A DNA stretch of 64,000 nt from Catonia carolina (taxonomy: Eukaryota > Arthropoda > Insecta > Hemiptera > Achilidae): positions 57,827,722 through 57,891,721 of the forward strand of contig JAQMRL010000005.1 of NCBI GenBank assembly GCA_035578175.1, written 5' to 3'. Numbering within the stretch: the stretch's first letter is position 1; the number at the start of each line of letters is the position of its first letter. The position numbers were made by a program, and so were the translations under genes. The notes beneath the pieces were generated by a model. The model saw nothing but the letters and a program-made list of their open reading frames with translations, was not told where the DNA came from and made no database searches. Below are positions 23,471 through 33,875 of this stretch, piece after piece.

Positions 23471-25417
23471 AATATTATAAAATATAAAAAAATAAATAAA
23501 TAAATTTGATATTAAATTTTTTATTTTTTACAAAAAAAAATAAAAAATTCAAAGAATTTTTAATTGTATCTTTAGTATATAATATATACTATATATTATA
23601 TAAAAGCATATAACGGTGAAAGCAATATCTTTATATTTGATAAACAATAATAATTTATATTATACAGTACCTATTATTTTATTTTATTTTATATTCTTTT
23701 ATTACTTTTATTTGAAAATTTTAACAAAAAATATATAAATGGAATAATAGAAGAACTATAAAGTTGTCAGTCATAAAAAAATGTTAGGTTAGAGTATAGT
23801 TTGGTAAAAAAGAATATAGTTTTTGTTTTTCTTGTATTTTTTATACATACAAGAATGTTATTTAGTGTTCTGATGTTGTGAATAATAGTTTTAGTTAGGA
23901 ATAGTTGTATGTTATAGTTTATAGTTAATTGTTGTTAGAGTGACCTAGTTGAAGGTGAGACATGTCCTTCAAAATAATCTTTTCTGTTATGAAAGACAGA
24001 CAGATGGAAAAACTATGGCGCGCGCGTCAGTTCAATTATGTGTGAAAGGGTGATGAGTTTATAACTTACTATTATACATTAAAATTATATAGCTAACTAG
24101 ATGGGTAATTAACCTATCCAAGTATGGTTTCACATGTCTTAGAATAGGTTGATTTAGTGCACCTTTTCTTCAAACACCAATATGTTCAGAATTAAAATAT
24201 CAGGTTATAAGCTTACAGATTTCAATGAACAATTACTTCTTTCTTGCTCTGCCAACCGACGCTGAATACTATTTCTGTAATTCAGCTTTGAACTTGATAA
24301 TGTTCCGTATACTTTTATAATTTTGGAGAACGAAGTTGTACAGTTTGGGACCAGGTCCTCGACTTATGAATATCCGGAATTATGAACTCCTAGAATGGTA
24401 ATTGTAGTATCAAGTATTTTTTGAATATAGTAGCGGAGGTGCTTCCAAAGAAATGTTTATAGTGTAAAAACGATAAATTCACAGCAAGTCATGGTTGGTT
24501 AACCAATTTTTAACCACATGTCTTAATTGAGTAGCTCATTTTGGTGGAAGAAGTAGCCTACCAAGTGCTCTTAACACTTTTATCTACTAGTATTGATATT
24601 GTAACTCTTATTACAGATTCTTTCGGGATCTGGTTAAAATAAATGATAGACCTTTTTTCTTTTAGACTTAAGACAAGATTATTTATTACCAGAAAAATTA
24701 CAATGAATGACTACGCGTACTCCTGTTGTAAGTTACAATTTAATTATTTTACAAGATTATTTACAAAAATTATGTTACAAACTAAAATAAAAGATGGTTA
24801 TTTACACTTAATAATCTACTCTTACCTACAACTAATTTTATTCAATGTTTCCCGTAAGTAGACCTGCTTTTCTTAACGTACTTGTTACGGTCATAATTTT
24901 GTGAACACAACTATCACTTTATAACAGCAAACACTTCGTTCATAATCCGAGTTACAACTGGAACTAGCCGATAAAGGAGCTAATTGTCTGTATACTCACC
25001 TTAGGATTTATTAGAATTTTTTGCAAGATCGAGAAAGTAATAACTAAACAATAACCTTGGTTTTATCCAACAATAATAATTATAACGTGAAAATGCAATG
25101 CTAGTTGAATTCAGATATTACAATCCTGATCCAGAAAGAATACAAAGCAATAAGTAAAATTAGACAATAATAAAGAGGTGAGTAATAGAACTTTATCCTA
25201 AGGCGTCAGATATAAGTTAAATAGGTAACCATCTTTGTACAATTGTTAATGACTAAACAACACAAAAACCATTGTATTCAAAATATAATTGTACCTATTC
25301 ATTATAATATATTTTTAGTTTAACTATACAAATACAAAAAGATTTACAAAATAATTTCATCAACTCAGCTTTTGAATTATAAAATTAATTTTCTAAACCA
25401 TATCCAGGATTATACGG
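23471..25417. other. AT-rich stretch with repeat I copy
   Basis: 24103-24195 is a second copy of repeat I (see 11099). 24621-24636 (TTTCGGGATCTGGTTA) matches an LTR-like motif also near 15681 and 47863. No gene recognised. Confidence 0.4.
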
Positions 25418-25728
25418 GAGTGAAACATCAGTGATAAGGGATGTAGAAAGGGAGAGGATAGAAGCCTTTGAAATGTGATGTAAAGATTAAGTGCATGGAC
25501 TAAATAAGTAATTTAGAGGTTCTTAGACGAGTAGATGAAAGGAGAATAACCTATCAATAATAGAGGGTAATACTGAGAGAGTGAATTATAGGGGAAGGTA
25601 AAAGTTAGAATATTTAAAGAAAATTATAAAAGATGTAGGGTGTTACAAGTATGTAGATATGAAAAGACTTGTGCAAGATGGAACAGGTTGGAGAACTGCA
25701 TGAAATCAAAGGAGAGATTGATGACAAA
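25418..25728 (+). pseudogene. LINE-C 3' coding remnant
   Basis: In broken frames it encodes the same C-terminal tail as the other LINE-C copies: ERIEAFEM, then ISNLEVLRRVDERR, GNTERVNYRGR and KDVGCYKYVDMKRLVQDGTG. The end is GAGAGATTGATGAC, the LINE-C terminal hairpin strand. No RT core here. Inactive. Confidence 0.75.
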
Positions 25729-26161
25729 AACAAATCCAGGATTCGAATCTAGACTCTTCAACTTAATAGTTCATTTTATAATCTATCTTTATAAACCACA
25801 ACATTACGAAGACATCCAAGAACAATTGATAATAACCTCATTTCTTCAATAAAAATCTGTTAGAATGACATAAAACAGAAATAAAATTAAGTACACTTGA
25901 AAAAAAACTACCTAGAAATAAACTGAATCTAATTTTTATTACATGGTTTAATGACATCAAAGAGCAAGTCGGTTAGTTAATACATAATAAAAATAACGAT
26001 AAAATGATGGAGAGCATAGCCCTTTGCTGAGTAACTCAGTAAAAGATAGGCTAATTAGGCAAAATTTAAGTTAGTCTGAAATTGTTAAAGGGTGCCATCA
26101 CGTTATGTTATCTTCAAATAGGTTACTTACGTATAAGCCTATATCTTCATAAATCTCTCTT

Positions 26162-26195
<34 letters not shown>

Positions 26196-26599
26196 CGACG
26201 TTCTTTTTATTAGAATCTGTGAAATAAAATAAAATAAAATGAAGATTGTTGTACCATTACAATGTATGTTATGTTACTTTTTATACGTAATTTAGATGAA
26301 TTTCGCTCAGCAGGCTGTCTTCGTTTATACTTCTTGGTTGTCTCTTGTAACATACTAACTAAATTTATAATTGTTTAATACACATCTAGTTTAGTTAAAA
26401 CTTTCACAATTTTATTTTTATTATTATTTATTAATTTATTTTTATTTAAAGCACGTCTACTGTTCTGGTCATTAGTGACTACATTGGTGGTCACTTCACC
26501 ACAGCAATCGTAATACGATTTATAGGTTTTATAAACAGGATTGAAAATAAATAAATAAATAAACGGAGTGTCACCGGATGGCGGCATTAAGTGGCGAGT
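25729..26599. other. AT-rich stretch with (CT)n/(CA)n microsatellite
   Basis: Microsatellite (CT)n followed by (CA)n at about 26155-26194. No gene recognised. Confidence 0.45.
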
Positions 26600-26619
26600 T
26601 GAAAGCTTTACATTTTGGT

Positions 26620-26635
26620 GGCCCTTAAAAGGGCC
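26620..26635 (-). promoter_or_regulatory. Histone-type 3' stem-loop
   Basis: On the minus strand: ACGGCCCTTTTAAGGGCCAC with flanking CAAA. The 6-bp stem GGCCCT/AGGGCC, 4-base loop TTTA and downstream ACCAAA fit the metazoan replication-dependent histone mRNA 3' signal bound by SLBP. The stop codon only 2 nt upstream is closer than usual. Confidence 0.55.
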
Positions 26636-27009
26636 GTTTAAGCGGTGGTCGTCTTGATGGGAAGCGTCGGTCGTAGTCGTCGTGGCAGTCGAGGAGCTGG
26701 GCGACACGGCATGTCGTCATCCAGCGGAGACGTCATCTTCTTACCTCGCAGAAGTGCGTCGATAGCTGCTTTGTCGGGTCCGGTGAGCGTAAGGCTCGGC
26801 CAAGAGACCACTGTGGGCATCGCTTGCGTCAGCGGGCGATGACGGTCCGGTCGACGGCTTACGGTGACGGGTTGGCGAGCGGAAGCATCATCTTCTCTCT
26901 TGCGGGGTCGTCGATTAGTCTTCGCTGGAGTTCGGTAGCCGTATGCCGAGGTGGATGTCTTGTCTGCTGTCTGGATCGGAATTGAATCTCCCTGTTGAGT
27001 GTAGCGCTC

Positions 27010-27018
27010 TTTATATAG
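27010..27018 (-). promoter_or_regulatory. Candidate TATA box
   Basis: CTATATAAAG in a GC-rich context, about 100 bp downstream of a CCAAT motif and about 375 bp upstream of the stem-loop. The spacing suits an intronless histone-like transcript. Confidence 0.4.
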
Positions 27019-27160
27019 CTGCCGAGAGCACTGTGGCGGAGGGTGGTTACTGGCTCGGCCTTGATGACAAAGGCCTCTGTCGGTACGCACACAAGCCTAC
27101 CACCCCTCTCGGAACTATTGGCGGCTCCCTCTGTCGCTACGTCGGAAGCTTTGAAGCTTA

Positions 27161-27534
27161 ACAGTAGTTAATCAAAGGGAATGACGGTGACAGGAGGTTA
27201 AGTTTACTACCAGAGAAACAGCTGCTTGTAGTACATGCAAAAATGTCCAGACAGATGAAAATATATTAGGAAGAAAGGAGATTCAGAGATAGGCATCACA
27301 AAAAGAAAAAAAGGAGTTTCTGAGGATGCTAGAAAAAGTAAATTCGATAAAATAAAGAAAGGATATTGGAAAATAAAGAAAATCAAAGAAGGTGAAAATC
27401 CGGATGGAAAATTTTGTAAAGAAGGGAAGATTAATGTTGTTACCGAAAAGTCTGTTGCAACTGAATTCTTGTAAAAATAAATAAATCAGTAAATTTAATT
27501 GTCATGTGGTTGGATAGAATCTCTTAAGAGGGAA
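27161..27534. other. AT-rich stretch, nothing recognised
   Basis: A-rich, lysine-coding on the plus strand but with stops; no gene called. Confidence 0.35.
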
Positions 27535-27702
27535 TATTTTGGTTTTCCGTCAGAAACTGTACATTTTATTTTACAGTAATGCTAATGCAGACGATGAAGT
27601 GTGATAAAATGAAAATTAATGATGCAAAAATACCAAATCTTACAGAGAATAGAAATCGGTACCCCTGGAGTAGAAACCAGAAATACTACACCACGGGCCT
27701 CT
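27535..27702 (-). mobile_element. tRNA-derived SINE, family D, diverged
   Basis: Has the body motif GCTAATGCAGACGATG and, at the right, a degenerate tRNA-like head ending CACGGGCCTC. Old copy. Confidence 0.65.
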
Positions 27703-27714
27703 AAAGCATGGCCT

Positions 27715-27840
27715 CATTTCATTGGGGCAACGGAATTTTAGGCGAAATTTTTGACAGTCGTATCTCGCTAATGAAGTGTTTCCAGACTTAACTTTATATA
27801 AAATTTTAATAATTTTTAGCTGTAACTCCTAGAGTTTGGT
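27715..27840 (+). repeat. Short interspersed repeat P, copy 2
   Basis: Shares GGCGAAATTTTTGACAGTCG, ATCTCGCTAATGAAG and TTTCCAGACTTA with 2397-2556. Class unknown. Confidence 0.4.
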
Positions 27841-29059
27841 CTTACCTTGTGTATGACAAATCAAATATTTGAGGTAAAGAATAAGAAGGGTAAAACTGTA
27901 CGGATTGGGAAAACCAGACTGACCATATCTTTTCATGCAGTGGCCAAAAAAAAATACTGTACGAAAACCTCGACTAAAACCTGCAAACATTGTAGTACTA
28001 AAATGAATTATGCATTATATTTTGGTGCACCTTTCTGATGCAATCTCTAGCAATCAGCTTGAGCACAATTACTAGTATATTTATATGTAAGATAATTACT
28101 AGTGTCTGGTTTGATCTAAACGAAACCTGTTCCAATTTTAAGGTAGTTAAGGTAACTAACTACACCCACATAATCATACGTGTAGGCCTATCAGTATCAG
28201 TAATTTCTCTTAAAATTCCTTTATAACATTTTACGGTACGTATTTCTTTTTTTTGATTTTTAATCTTTATAAAACCTACTATAAAAAGTTACATTAACCT
28301 ACTCGTTAACAGGCCTACCCCAACTTAATCCTGTATTCTCTTCAATTTGGTCTACTTTTCTATTAAAAAATAAAATAAAAAAAACTAGAATTATTAAAGT
28401 TTAGGTTTTACTTACAAATTTTTTTGAGTGTGTGTTATAATGATGATTGTTCTATAAAATAGTAGATCCAAGAATGTTGTAATGGATACGCCCTTTTTAT
28501 GTTATTCTTTTTGAAATTATTTCCTAAATTCATTTGAAAAATGTAACAGATTTAGTTATTATTGGGCTACTTTTAGTGATACTGTATTTTAGTTTATTTC
28601 TTCTTTGTATTTTATTCTATGAGATGAATATACGAGCTTGGCAGGATAGTAATGTGAATCCCATTCTATAAGCCTTCTACATAAAATCGTATCATGAGAA
28701 GCTTGTAGATTGATGTAAATAACTAGTACGTATTCTGTAACACCATTAATATGACTGAAGAATGTTGGTTATCGCTTTCACATATTTCTGTATATTGATG
28801 ATACTTAACCTTCCGGTCGTAAGACAAATCTGACTACTTGGTTAGGTAATGGGTGATGAAACAACCCGGGCTTAAAATAAGGAAACAATTATTTTTATCG
28901 TTAAAAAATTTATTGATACAATTTTGTCGTATTATTTACACATTTATAAATGGTTAAAAGTTAATGAAAGTTAATGGTAGAGATGAGATATCTGCAAAGG
29001 ACTAAGGGCGCAAACGCTTGGACACAATAAGGAATGAGAAAATAAGGTTACAACTTGAA
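27841..29059. other. AT-rich stretch, nothing recognised
   Basis: Two ~60-codon frames near 27.9-28.2 kb have no recognisable family. No gene called. Confidence 0.35.
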
Positions 29060-29280
29060 CAAGAAGATAAAGGATTATCGCCAAAGTTGGAGACAGCTAA
29101 TGGAAAGGATGTCAGATCACAGAATACCTAAGCAGGCGCACTGGTATGCTACAGAAGATAAAAGGGAGGTCGGTAGACCTAGTAGAAGATGGAGATAAAA
29201 TATAATATACTATGTAAGTTCGGAACAGCCTGCGGCCTAATCCTTGGTTGGAAGAAGAAGAAGAAGAAGAAGAAGAAGTT
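29060..29280 (+). pseudogene. LINE-K 3' end with (GAA)n tail
   Basis: Encodes NWRQLMERMSDHRIPKQ and EDKREVGRPSRRWR, the usual C-terminus of a LINE reverse transcriptase protein. It is followed by CGGCCTAATCCTTGGTTGG and nine GAA units. The same end occurs at 54563. 5'-truncated, inactive. Confidence 0.8.
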
Positions 29281-29419
29281 AATGAAAAATAAAAGTTCTT
29301 GTATAAAATAAAAATTATTTTTCAAAACAATTTGTGCATATCTCTCTCTGATGTTCAGTTTCTCACATTTTGTGCAGGCTGTTTTAATTTTCCTATTTCT
29401 ATTTTCTAATTTTTCATCT

Positions 29420-29580
29420 CAGGGACTGGCTGTATAATGAAGTAATTCATTACTCTTAGAGGAGATAAATCTTACTAGTGTCTTTTACACCTCTACCTCT
29501 TCTGTTCTTAAATGCTTCAGTAATTTAACTGGCTGTGATAAGAAACAGAAAATGTTTCGTAGCCCTGAACTATAGTTAAA
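29420..29580 (-). mobile_element. Family A retroposon fragment
   Basis: Only the middle and 5' part are present (GGCTGTATAATGAAG to GATAAGAAACAGAAAATG); both termini are lost. Confidence 0.75.
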
Positions 29581-29769
29581 TAAAGCTTAAGTAGACATAA
29601 CGAGCGATCAATTCTCACTTGAACGTAACAGTAGATAATTCAGGTACTTGAATTAATACTCAAATTGTGACCCCCACTTATTTTAAAATATTACAAATTT
29701 TTAAGATAATAATTTTAATTTTAACCCGTTAACTTTAACATTAAATTTTTAGTCACTAATTAATTAATT

Positions 29770-29994
29770 CTTCTTCTTCAGGTGCCTTCTCCATTACGAA
29801 GGTTGGCTATCATCATGGTCAGTCGCACCTTGTCCACTGCTGCTCTGAAAAGGTCATGCGACGAGCTGTTAAAGGCTTCTCTCAGGTTTCTTAACCAGGG
29901 TATTCGTCTGCGTCCCACCGAGGGTTTACCAACGAGTTTCCTTTGAATTATGAGATGCAGAATCTCATATTTAGGCCCCCTCATGATGTGTCCA
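29770..29994 (-). pseudogene. LINE C-terminal fragment with 12-bp target-site duplication
   Basis: Minus strand, open: MRGPKYEILHLIIQRKLVGK then PSVGRRRIPWLRNLREAFN, SSSHDLFRAA and MMIANLRNGEGT, stop, and (GAA)n tail. This is the very conserved C-terminal end of a family of insect LINE proteins (SVGRRR.SWL..LR). It is flanked by perfect repeats AATTAATTAATT at 29758-29769 and 29995-30006, so only the last ~220 bp were copied. It encodes no enzyme domain. Confidence 0.85.
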
Positions 29995-30006
29995 AATTAA
30001 TTAATT

Positions 30007-30625
30007 AACGAATGATAATTATTAATACGTGATCACATTGAAATTTGTAAACAATTTACATTTAATTACTAAATTAAAACTTTGTTTTGTTGTAACTTTG
30101 ATTTGCTCGATTTGTAAGTTATCTATTGTAGAGAATTATTAATTCAATTAATCGGGTGTAATGAAGCAGTAAATTAAACATTACAACTTATATCTCATCA
30201 CTTTCACACTAGCTTAGGAAATAAATTAACATTGTCCTCTTAGATTGTTAATTTATATACAAATTAAATTCGTAAGTATCTAATTCTATTTATGTTTAAG
30301 ACTTATAACCTGTTGGAAAGATAGTACGATGAACTGCAAAATTACTTTTTATCCATTGCTTCCAAATATGATTTTATTGAATTTAAACATTGTGGGTTAT
30401 ACCTCGTTTATTGGCTTGAGAACTACTTTGTGTATTAACCTTATAACGGCCAATCTGCCGCGCGTAACATGGGCGACCAAGGGGGTTCACCGAACCCAAG
30501 GATCTTTCCTCGAATTCTTGGGTTTGCTAGGTTGGTAATTCAATAACTCATCATTTCTTTTTGTTGAAAATTTAGACTATATTTGTAAATAAAAACATAA
30601 AATATATTATTAAACATGTGTCCAT
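30007..30625. other. AT-rich stretch, nothing recognised
   Basis: A short GC-richer segment near 30450-30530 (GGTTCACCGAACCC) is not matched elsewhere in the window. Confidence 0.35.
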
Positions 30626-30713
30626 AGCAGGCAGGTGGAGGGTTGAATTATTTGGATTCAATCTACTGGTTCCAGGGACCGGAAAATAGTTCTGTTTCTT
30701 ATCACATACTTCA
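30626..30713 (+). mobile_element. Family A retroposon, 5' head only
   Basis: Has GGCAGGTGGAGGGTTGAATT and GTTCTGTTTCTTATCACAT and then stops abruptly where mariner sequence begins. The join looks like a deletion or insertion breakpoint. Confidence 0.75.
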
Positions 30714-30890
30714 ACCAGACAAGATTTGAGTCTGCGGAAGCTGTAAAAGAGAAAGCGGCACGTGTCTTGAAGGAGCTGGCAGAAGATGACTTTCAGCACT
30801 GTTTCCAACAATGGAAAATTCGCATGGAGCGTTGTAGGGATACATAAGGAGTGCGTATTGAGGGTGACAATAAGTGATTATGTATAATAT
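30714..30890 (+). pseudogene. mariner transposase C-terminal fragment
   Basis: The plus strand encodes RFESAEAVKEKAARVLKELA then EDDFQHCFQQWKIRMERCRD, a stop, and EGDNK. This matches the last ~60 residues of mariner transposases (..CF.QW..R..RC....G.Y.EGD). No catalytic residue lies in this piece. It differs from the mariner at 9.4 kb, whose C-terminus reads RLVHRYDMCLNLNG, so two mariner lineages are present. Confidence 0.85.
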
Positions 30891-31534
30891 AAAAAAAAAA
30901 AAATTTACGTCAGTCTCGTTATTTAATAGCGACACCTCGTATTTCAAACTTTGTAGACATATTATATTATTTTTTCCCGTATAAGGCTAATTTAGACTAC
31001 GTGAGGTAGTGACTTTAGACGTTTCTGGAAGCTTTGTTTGCAGTCCAAATTCTCAGTATTAGCTCACTGTAGGCTTTTCTCCTTTCTTCTGTCCACCCTG
31101 TGCTTTTTTGGCTCTTCATGGAAGCCCTTAATTCCATAATGGACTTAAGAGTATATAATAAATAATATAATCTTTCTTATAATATATATAAATATTTATT
31201 GATCCTAAACTATACTTTTCGTACTTTGGAAGAAACCGCTTGCTCCTGAATAAATGTTTTAAACTCCTTTTCTAATTTCTGGTTCGATTAGAAAACAGTC
31301 GTAAGATATTTTAATCCTTAAACTTCTTTCAACACTCTTCCGTTTAGTCTTATTCTATGTCCCTGCCTTCTCTCCTCACATTTCTCTGCACCATCACTTA
31401 CCTTTCCCTTACTGAATTCAAAACTATAATTAACTTCTTAAATTCTTCATTCTACAAAAATGTTAAATGAGTTTAAATTGTTCTTTTGTTTTAAATCCAA
31501 CAGTTAAGCACTTTTAAGCTATCATCCAGACTGT
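30891..31534. other. AT-rich stretch, nothing recognised
   Basis: The sequence just after the mariner fragment (TTATTTAATAGCGACACCTC) could be its terminal repeat. Nothing else seen. Confidence 0.35.
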
Positions 31535-31640
31535 AAATTGTGATAGAAGAAAATGAATTATGAAATAATGTTGGACCTGATCAGGAATTTAACCCAGGAT
31601 TCCTGGTATAGAAACTTAAAAATCAAAAAATGGCTGGCCC
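31535..31640 (-). mobile_element. tRNA-derived SINE, family D, degenerate
   Basis: The minus strand shows TCCTGGGTTAAATTCCTG (B-box remnant) followed by ATCAGGTCCAACAT. The body beyond is poorly preserved. Confidence 0.45.
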
Positions 31641-32279
31641 ATTATGAACTTCAACAGTGTAATTTTGTCATTTAAATTCTAGCCTTTTTAACGAGTGCAG
31701 AGCTTTTCAAGTGATTTTTAAACTCAATTTTACGTGTTTTATACTTAGAAAGTAAAACGTTGTGTGCACAGATCGAATAACGAAAAAAGAATTCACAGTT
31801 TTGAGTATTTGCAATGCTACTAATATGAAACTATTTTTGAGGCACCCAGTAGTTGACCATATTACAATGTTTTAATGTGAAATGTGAATGCACGTATGCA
31901 CAAGAACTACTGTTACAAAGAAGAATCAGAATCAGCCTCCAGTAATTAACCCAAGGATATGAGATACTCTACATTTTCAGGATTAGGATATAAACCTAAC
32001 CTTACTTTGTTAGAATACATCGATTAACACGCATGCGCGCATTTTAGTAACACACGTCAACTATTCACGCACTCATATGCTACTTACTACTCTTGTAAAG
32101 AAACGAATGAAGAAAATCACTTTTACAAAACAACAAAAAACATTTACTGACTCAGAATGCATTTGTCCTATTTTTATAATCATTCCGTTAAATATATTTT
32201 CGGTAAAACGCACTATATTTTAACAAATATTTTTTTATTATTACAATATTTTAACAAATCTGTTTACTATGCCCATAAA
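31641..32279. other. Intergenic, nothing recognised
   Basis: No gene or repeat recognised. Confidence 0.35.
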
Positions 32280-32638
32280 AAGCAGGTGGAGTGTCAACTT
32301 ATTTGCGCTCGATCTGCTAAAAATAGTTCTGTTTCTTACATCTTTTGTATGACCGAAGCATTTAGAAACAGAAGAGGTAAAGGTGTAAAATTCACAAGTC
32401 AAAAGTTATCTCCTCTAAGAATAATTAATCTCATCATTATACAGCTAGACCCTGTGGTGAATGAAGTGATGTCATTTACAAGGTGGAAAATAGATGCTTT
32501 TCAGAGGGCAGGCATGCTGATAAGCATACTTTTCCACTCAGTGAGGAAGGGAATAGTAAACCAATTCACTCCTAGTTTTACTTAGCGAAGCCTCTAAAGG
32601 TTCAAACCAGCCTTTCAGCTGATGAGCTAAACAACAAC
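32280..32638 (+). mobile_element. Family A retroposon with (CAA)n tail
   Basis: Complete from AGCAGGTGGAGTGTC to TTTCAGCTGATGAGC and TAAACAACAACAACAACAA. The (CAA)n tail marks this as the 3' end and sets the orientation of the family. A 142-codon open frame that reads into it is not conserved as protein. Confidence 0.88.
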
Positions 32639-32936
32639 AACAACAATGATCAGTAATGGGAAATCTGCACTAGAAGAGTTTCATTAAAATTGTGATTGAA
32701 TGGAATCCGTCCCGTGAAAGTTGAGACCACACTATGCAAAATAGACCCATTGTATTTTTGAATAATTATAATAGATTGGTTCTTTTACTATTGCCATCTT
32801 TATAAGTCTATCGTTTAAACTAAACGTATACGTACATTTCATTTAAAATATTAATAAAATTTTCTATTCATTTATAGAATACCATTTATTTGATATTAAT
32901 TCTCTTTATATATTTTTTTAAGAATTTTAAAATCTT

Positions 32937-32975
32937 TAGAAGTTCAACCAGTCTTTCGGGTGATGACTTAAACGC
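32937..32975 (+). mobile_element. Family A, 3' tip only
   Basis: GAAGTTCAACCAGTCTTTCG then GGTGATGACTTAAACGCAA: only the terminal hairpin region was copied. Confidence 0.65.
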
Positions 32976-33230
32976 AATGGTTACATATAAAAATTTTGGT
33001 GTGAACACTAACAGAAATTTCTCTCGTCAATATAAATAATGAAAGATATTAATGTTTAATCATGATTAAACTATTTAAAATCTAAAACATAACTTAATTT
33101 TAATCATGGTGAATGATACTGAAAGTTAATCAACTCCTGTTGGACTTGAAAATAATTCTTAAAAAAGATGTTATTGGTTTTTTAATTTTTTGCAATTATG
33201 ATTCCTACATGATTTTGCCCTAAAATGCAT

Positions 33231-33420
33231 ATCACCATGGTGAATAAAGTGAAGATGTCATTTTGCAGGGTTAAAAGTAGATACTTTTCAGAGGATCTGG
33301 CGTGGTGATAAGCATACTTTTCCACTCAGGAGAAAGCAATTTTATTGTAAACCACCTCACTCCTCGTTTTACTTAGTGAAACCTCTAGACGTTCAAAACC
33401 TTTCGGTTGATGACAACAAC
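33231..33420 (+). mobile_element. Family A, 5'-truncated
   Basis: Runs from GGTGAATAAAGTGAAG to the 3' end (CCTTTCGGTTGATGAC). The first half of the family is missing. Confidence 0.8.
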
Positions 33421-33461
33421 ATTTAAAAGGCTAATATTATTAAAAACACTATTTTTTTGTC

Positions 33462-33875
33462 ATCAGTTTCTCGACTGGTTTGATGCAGTTCTTCAAGCTG
33501 TTCTATCATGCGCAAGTCGTTTCATGTCTACATACCTGTAACACCCTACATCTTTTGTAATTTGCTTTATAAACTCTAACCTTTGCCTCCCCCTACAACT
33601 CACTCCCTCAATATTACCCTCCATTATTGATAGAACAATATCTGGATGTCTTAAGATATGCCCCACTATCTTATCTCTTCTTCTGGTAAGATGCTTCCAT
33701 ATACTTCTTGTTTCATCCACTCTTCTAAGAACCACTAAATTACTTATTTTGTCCACCCACTTAATCTTTAAAATTTTCCTATAACACCACATTTAAAAGC
33801 TTCTGTCCTCTCTTTTCTACAGCCCCTATAACCCACGTTTCACTCTCGTATAAAGCTGTAGACTTACGTAAATTA
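33462..33875 (-). pseudogene. LINE-C 3' remnant
   Basis: Minus strand, open for 99 codons: MWCYRKILKIKWVDKISNLV, LRRVDETRSIWKHLTRRRD, KIVGHILRHPDI, GRQRLEFIKQI, KDVGCYRYVDMKRLAHDR. This is the C-terminal tail of a LINE reverse transcriptase protein. It continues to the terminal hairpin CAGTCGAGAAACTGATGAC and an A-rich tail (T run on the plus strand). The RT core is absent. This piece was truncated at integration or later. Confidence 0.82.

Larger units (their letters stand above)
26600..27160 (-). other. GC-rich block with TATA and CCAAT boxes, gene-like but unidentified
   Basis: Base composition changes sharply from AT-rich surroundings to clearly GC-rich here. On the minus strand there is a CCAAT box (27116-27120), a TATA box CTATATAAA (27010-27018), and an open frame of 150 codons (27090 to stop TAA at 26638-26640) rich in Arg, Pro and Thr. 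It is followed within 2 bases by a histone-type stem-loop. The frame contains the TATA box, so a plausible start would be one of the downstream Met codons, giving about 60 residues (MPTVVSWPSLTLTG...). I do not recognise the protein; it is not a core histone in any frame. It could be a decayed histone-like gene, a retroelement piece or a novel intronless gene. Confidence 0.4.

Noticed and set aside
26375..26707. 110-codon frame overlapping the stem-loop
   Set aside because: Thr/Ser repeats from GAC-rich DNA that run through the stem-loop into AT-rich sequence; no support as a gene.
26600..27160. Core histone gene
   Set aside because: I compared the reading frames with H2A, H2B, H3, H4 and H1 features and found no match, so only the signals are reported.
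32157..32585. 142-codon open frame and similar frames in other family A copies
   Set aside because: The peptides recur only because the repeat recurs; stops and frameshifts differ between copies.
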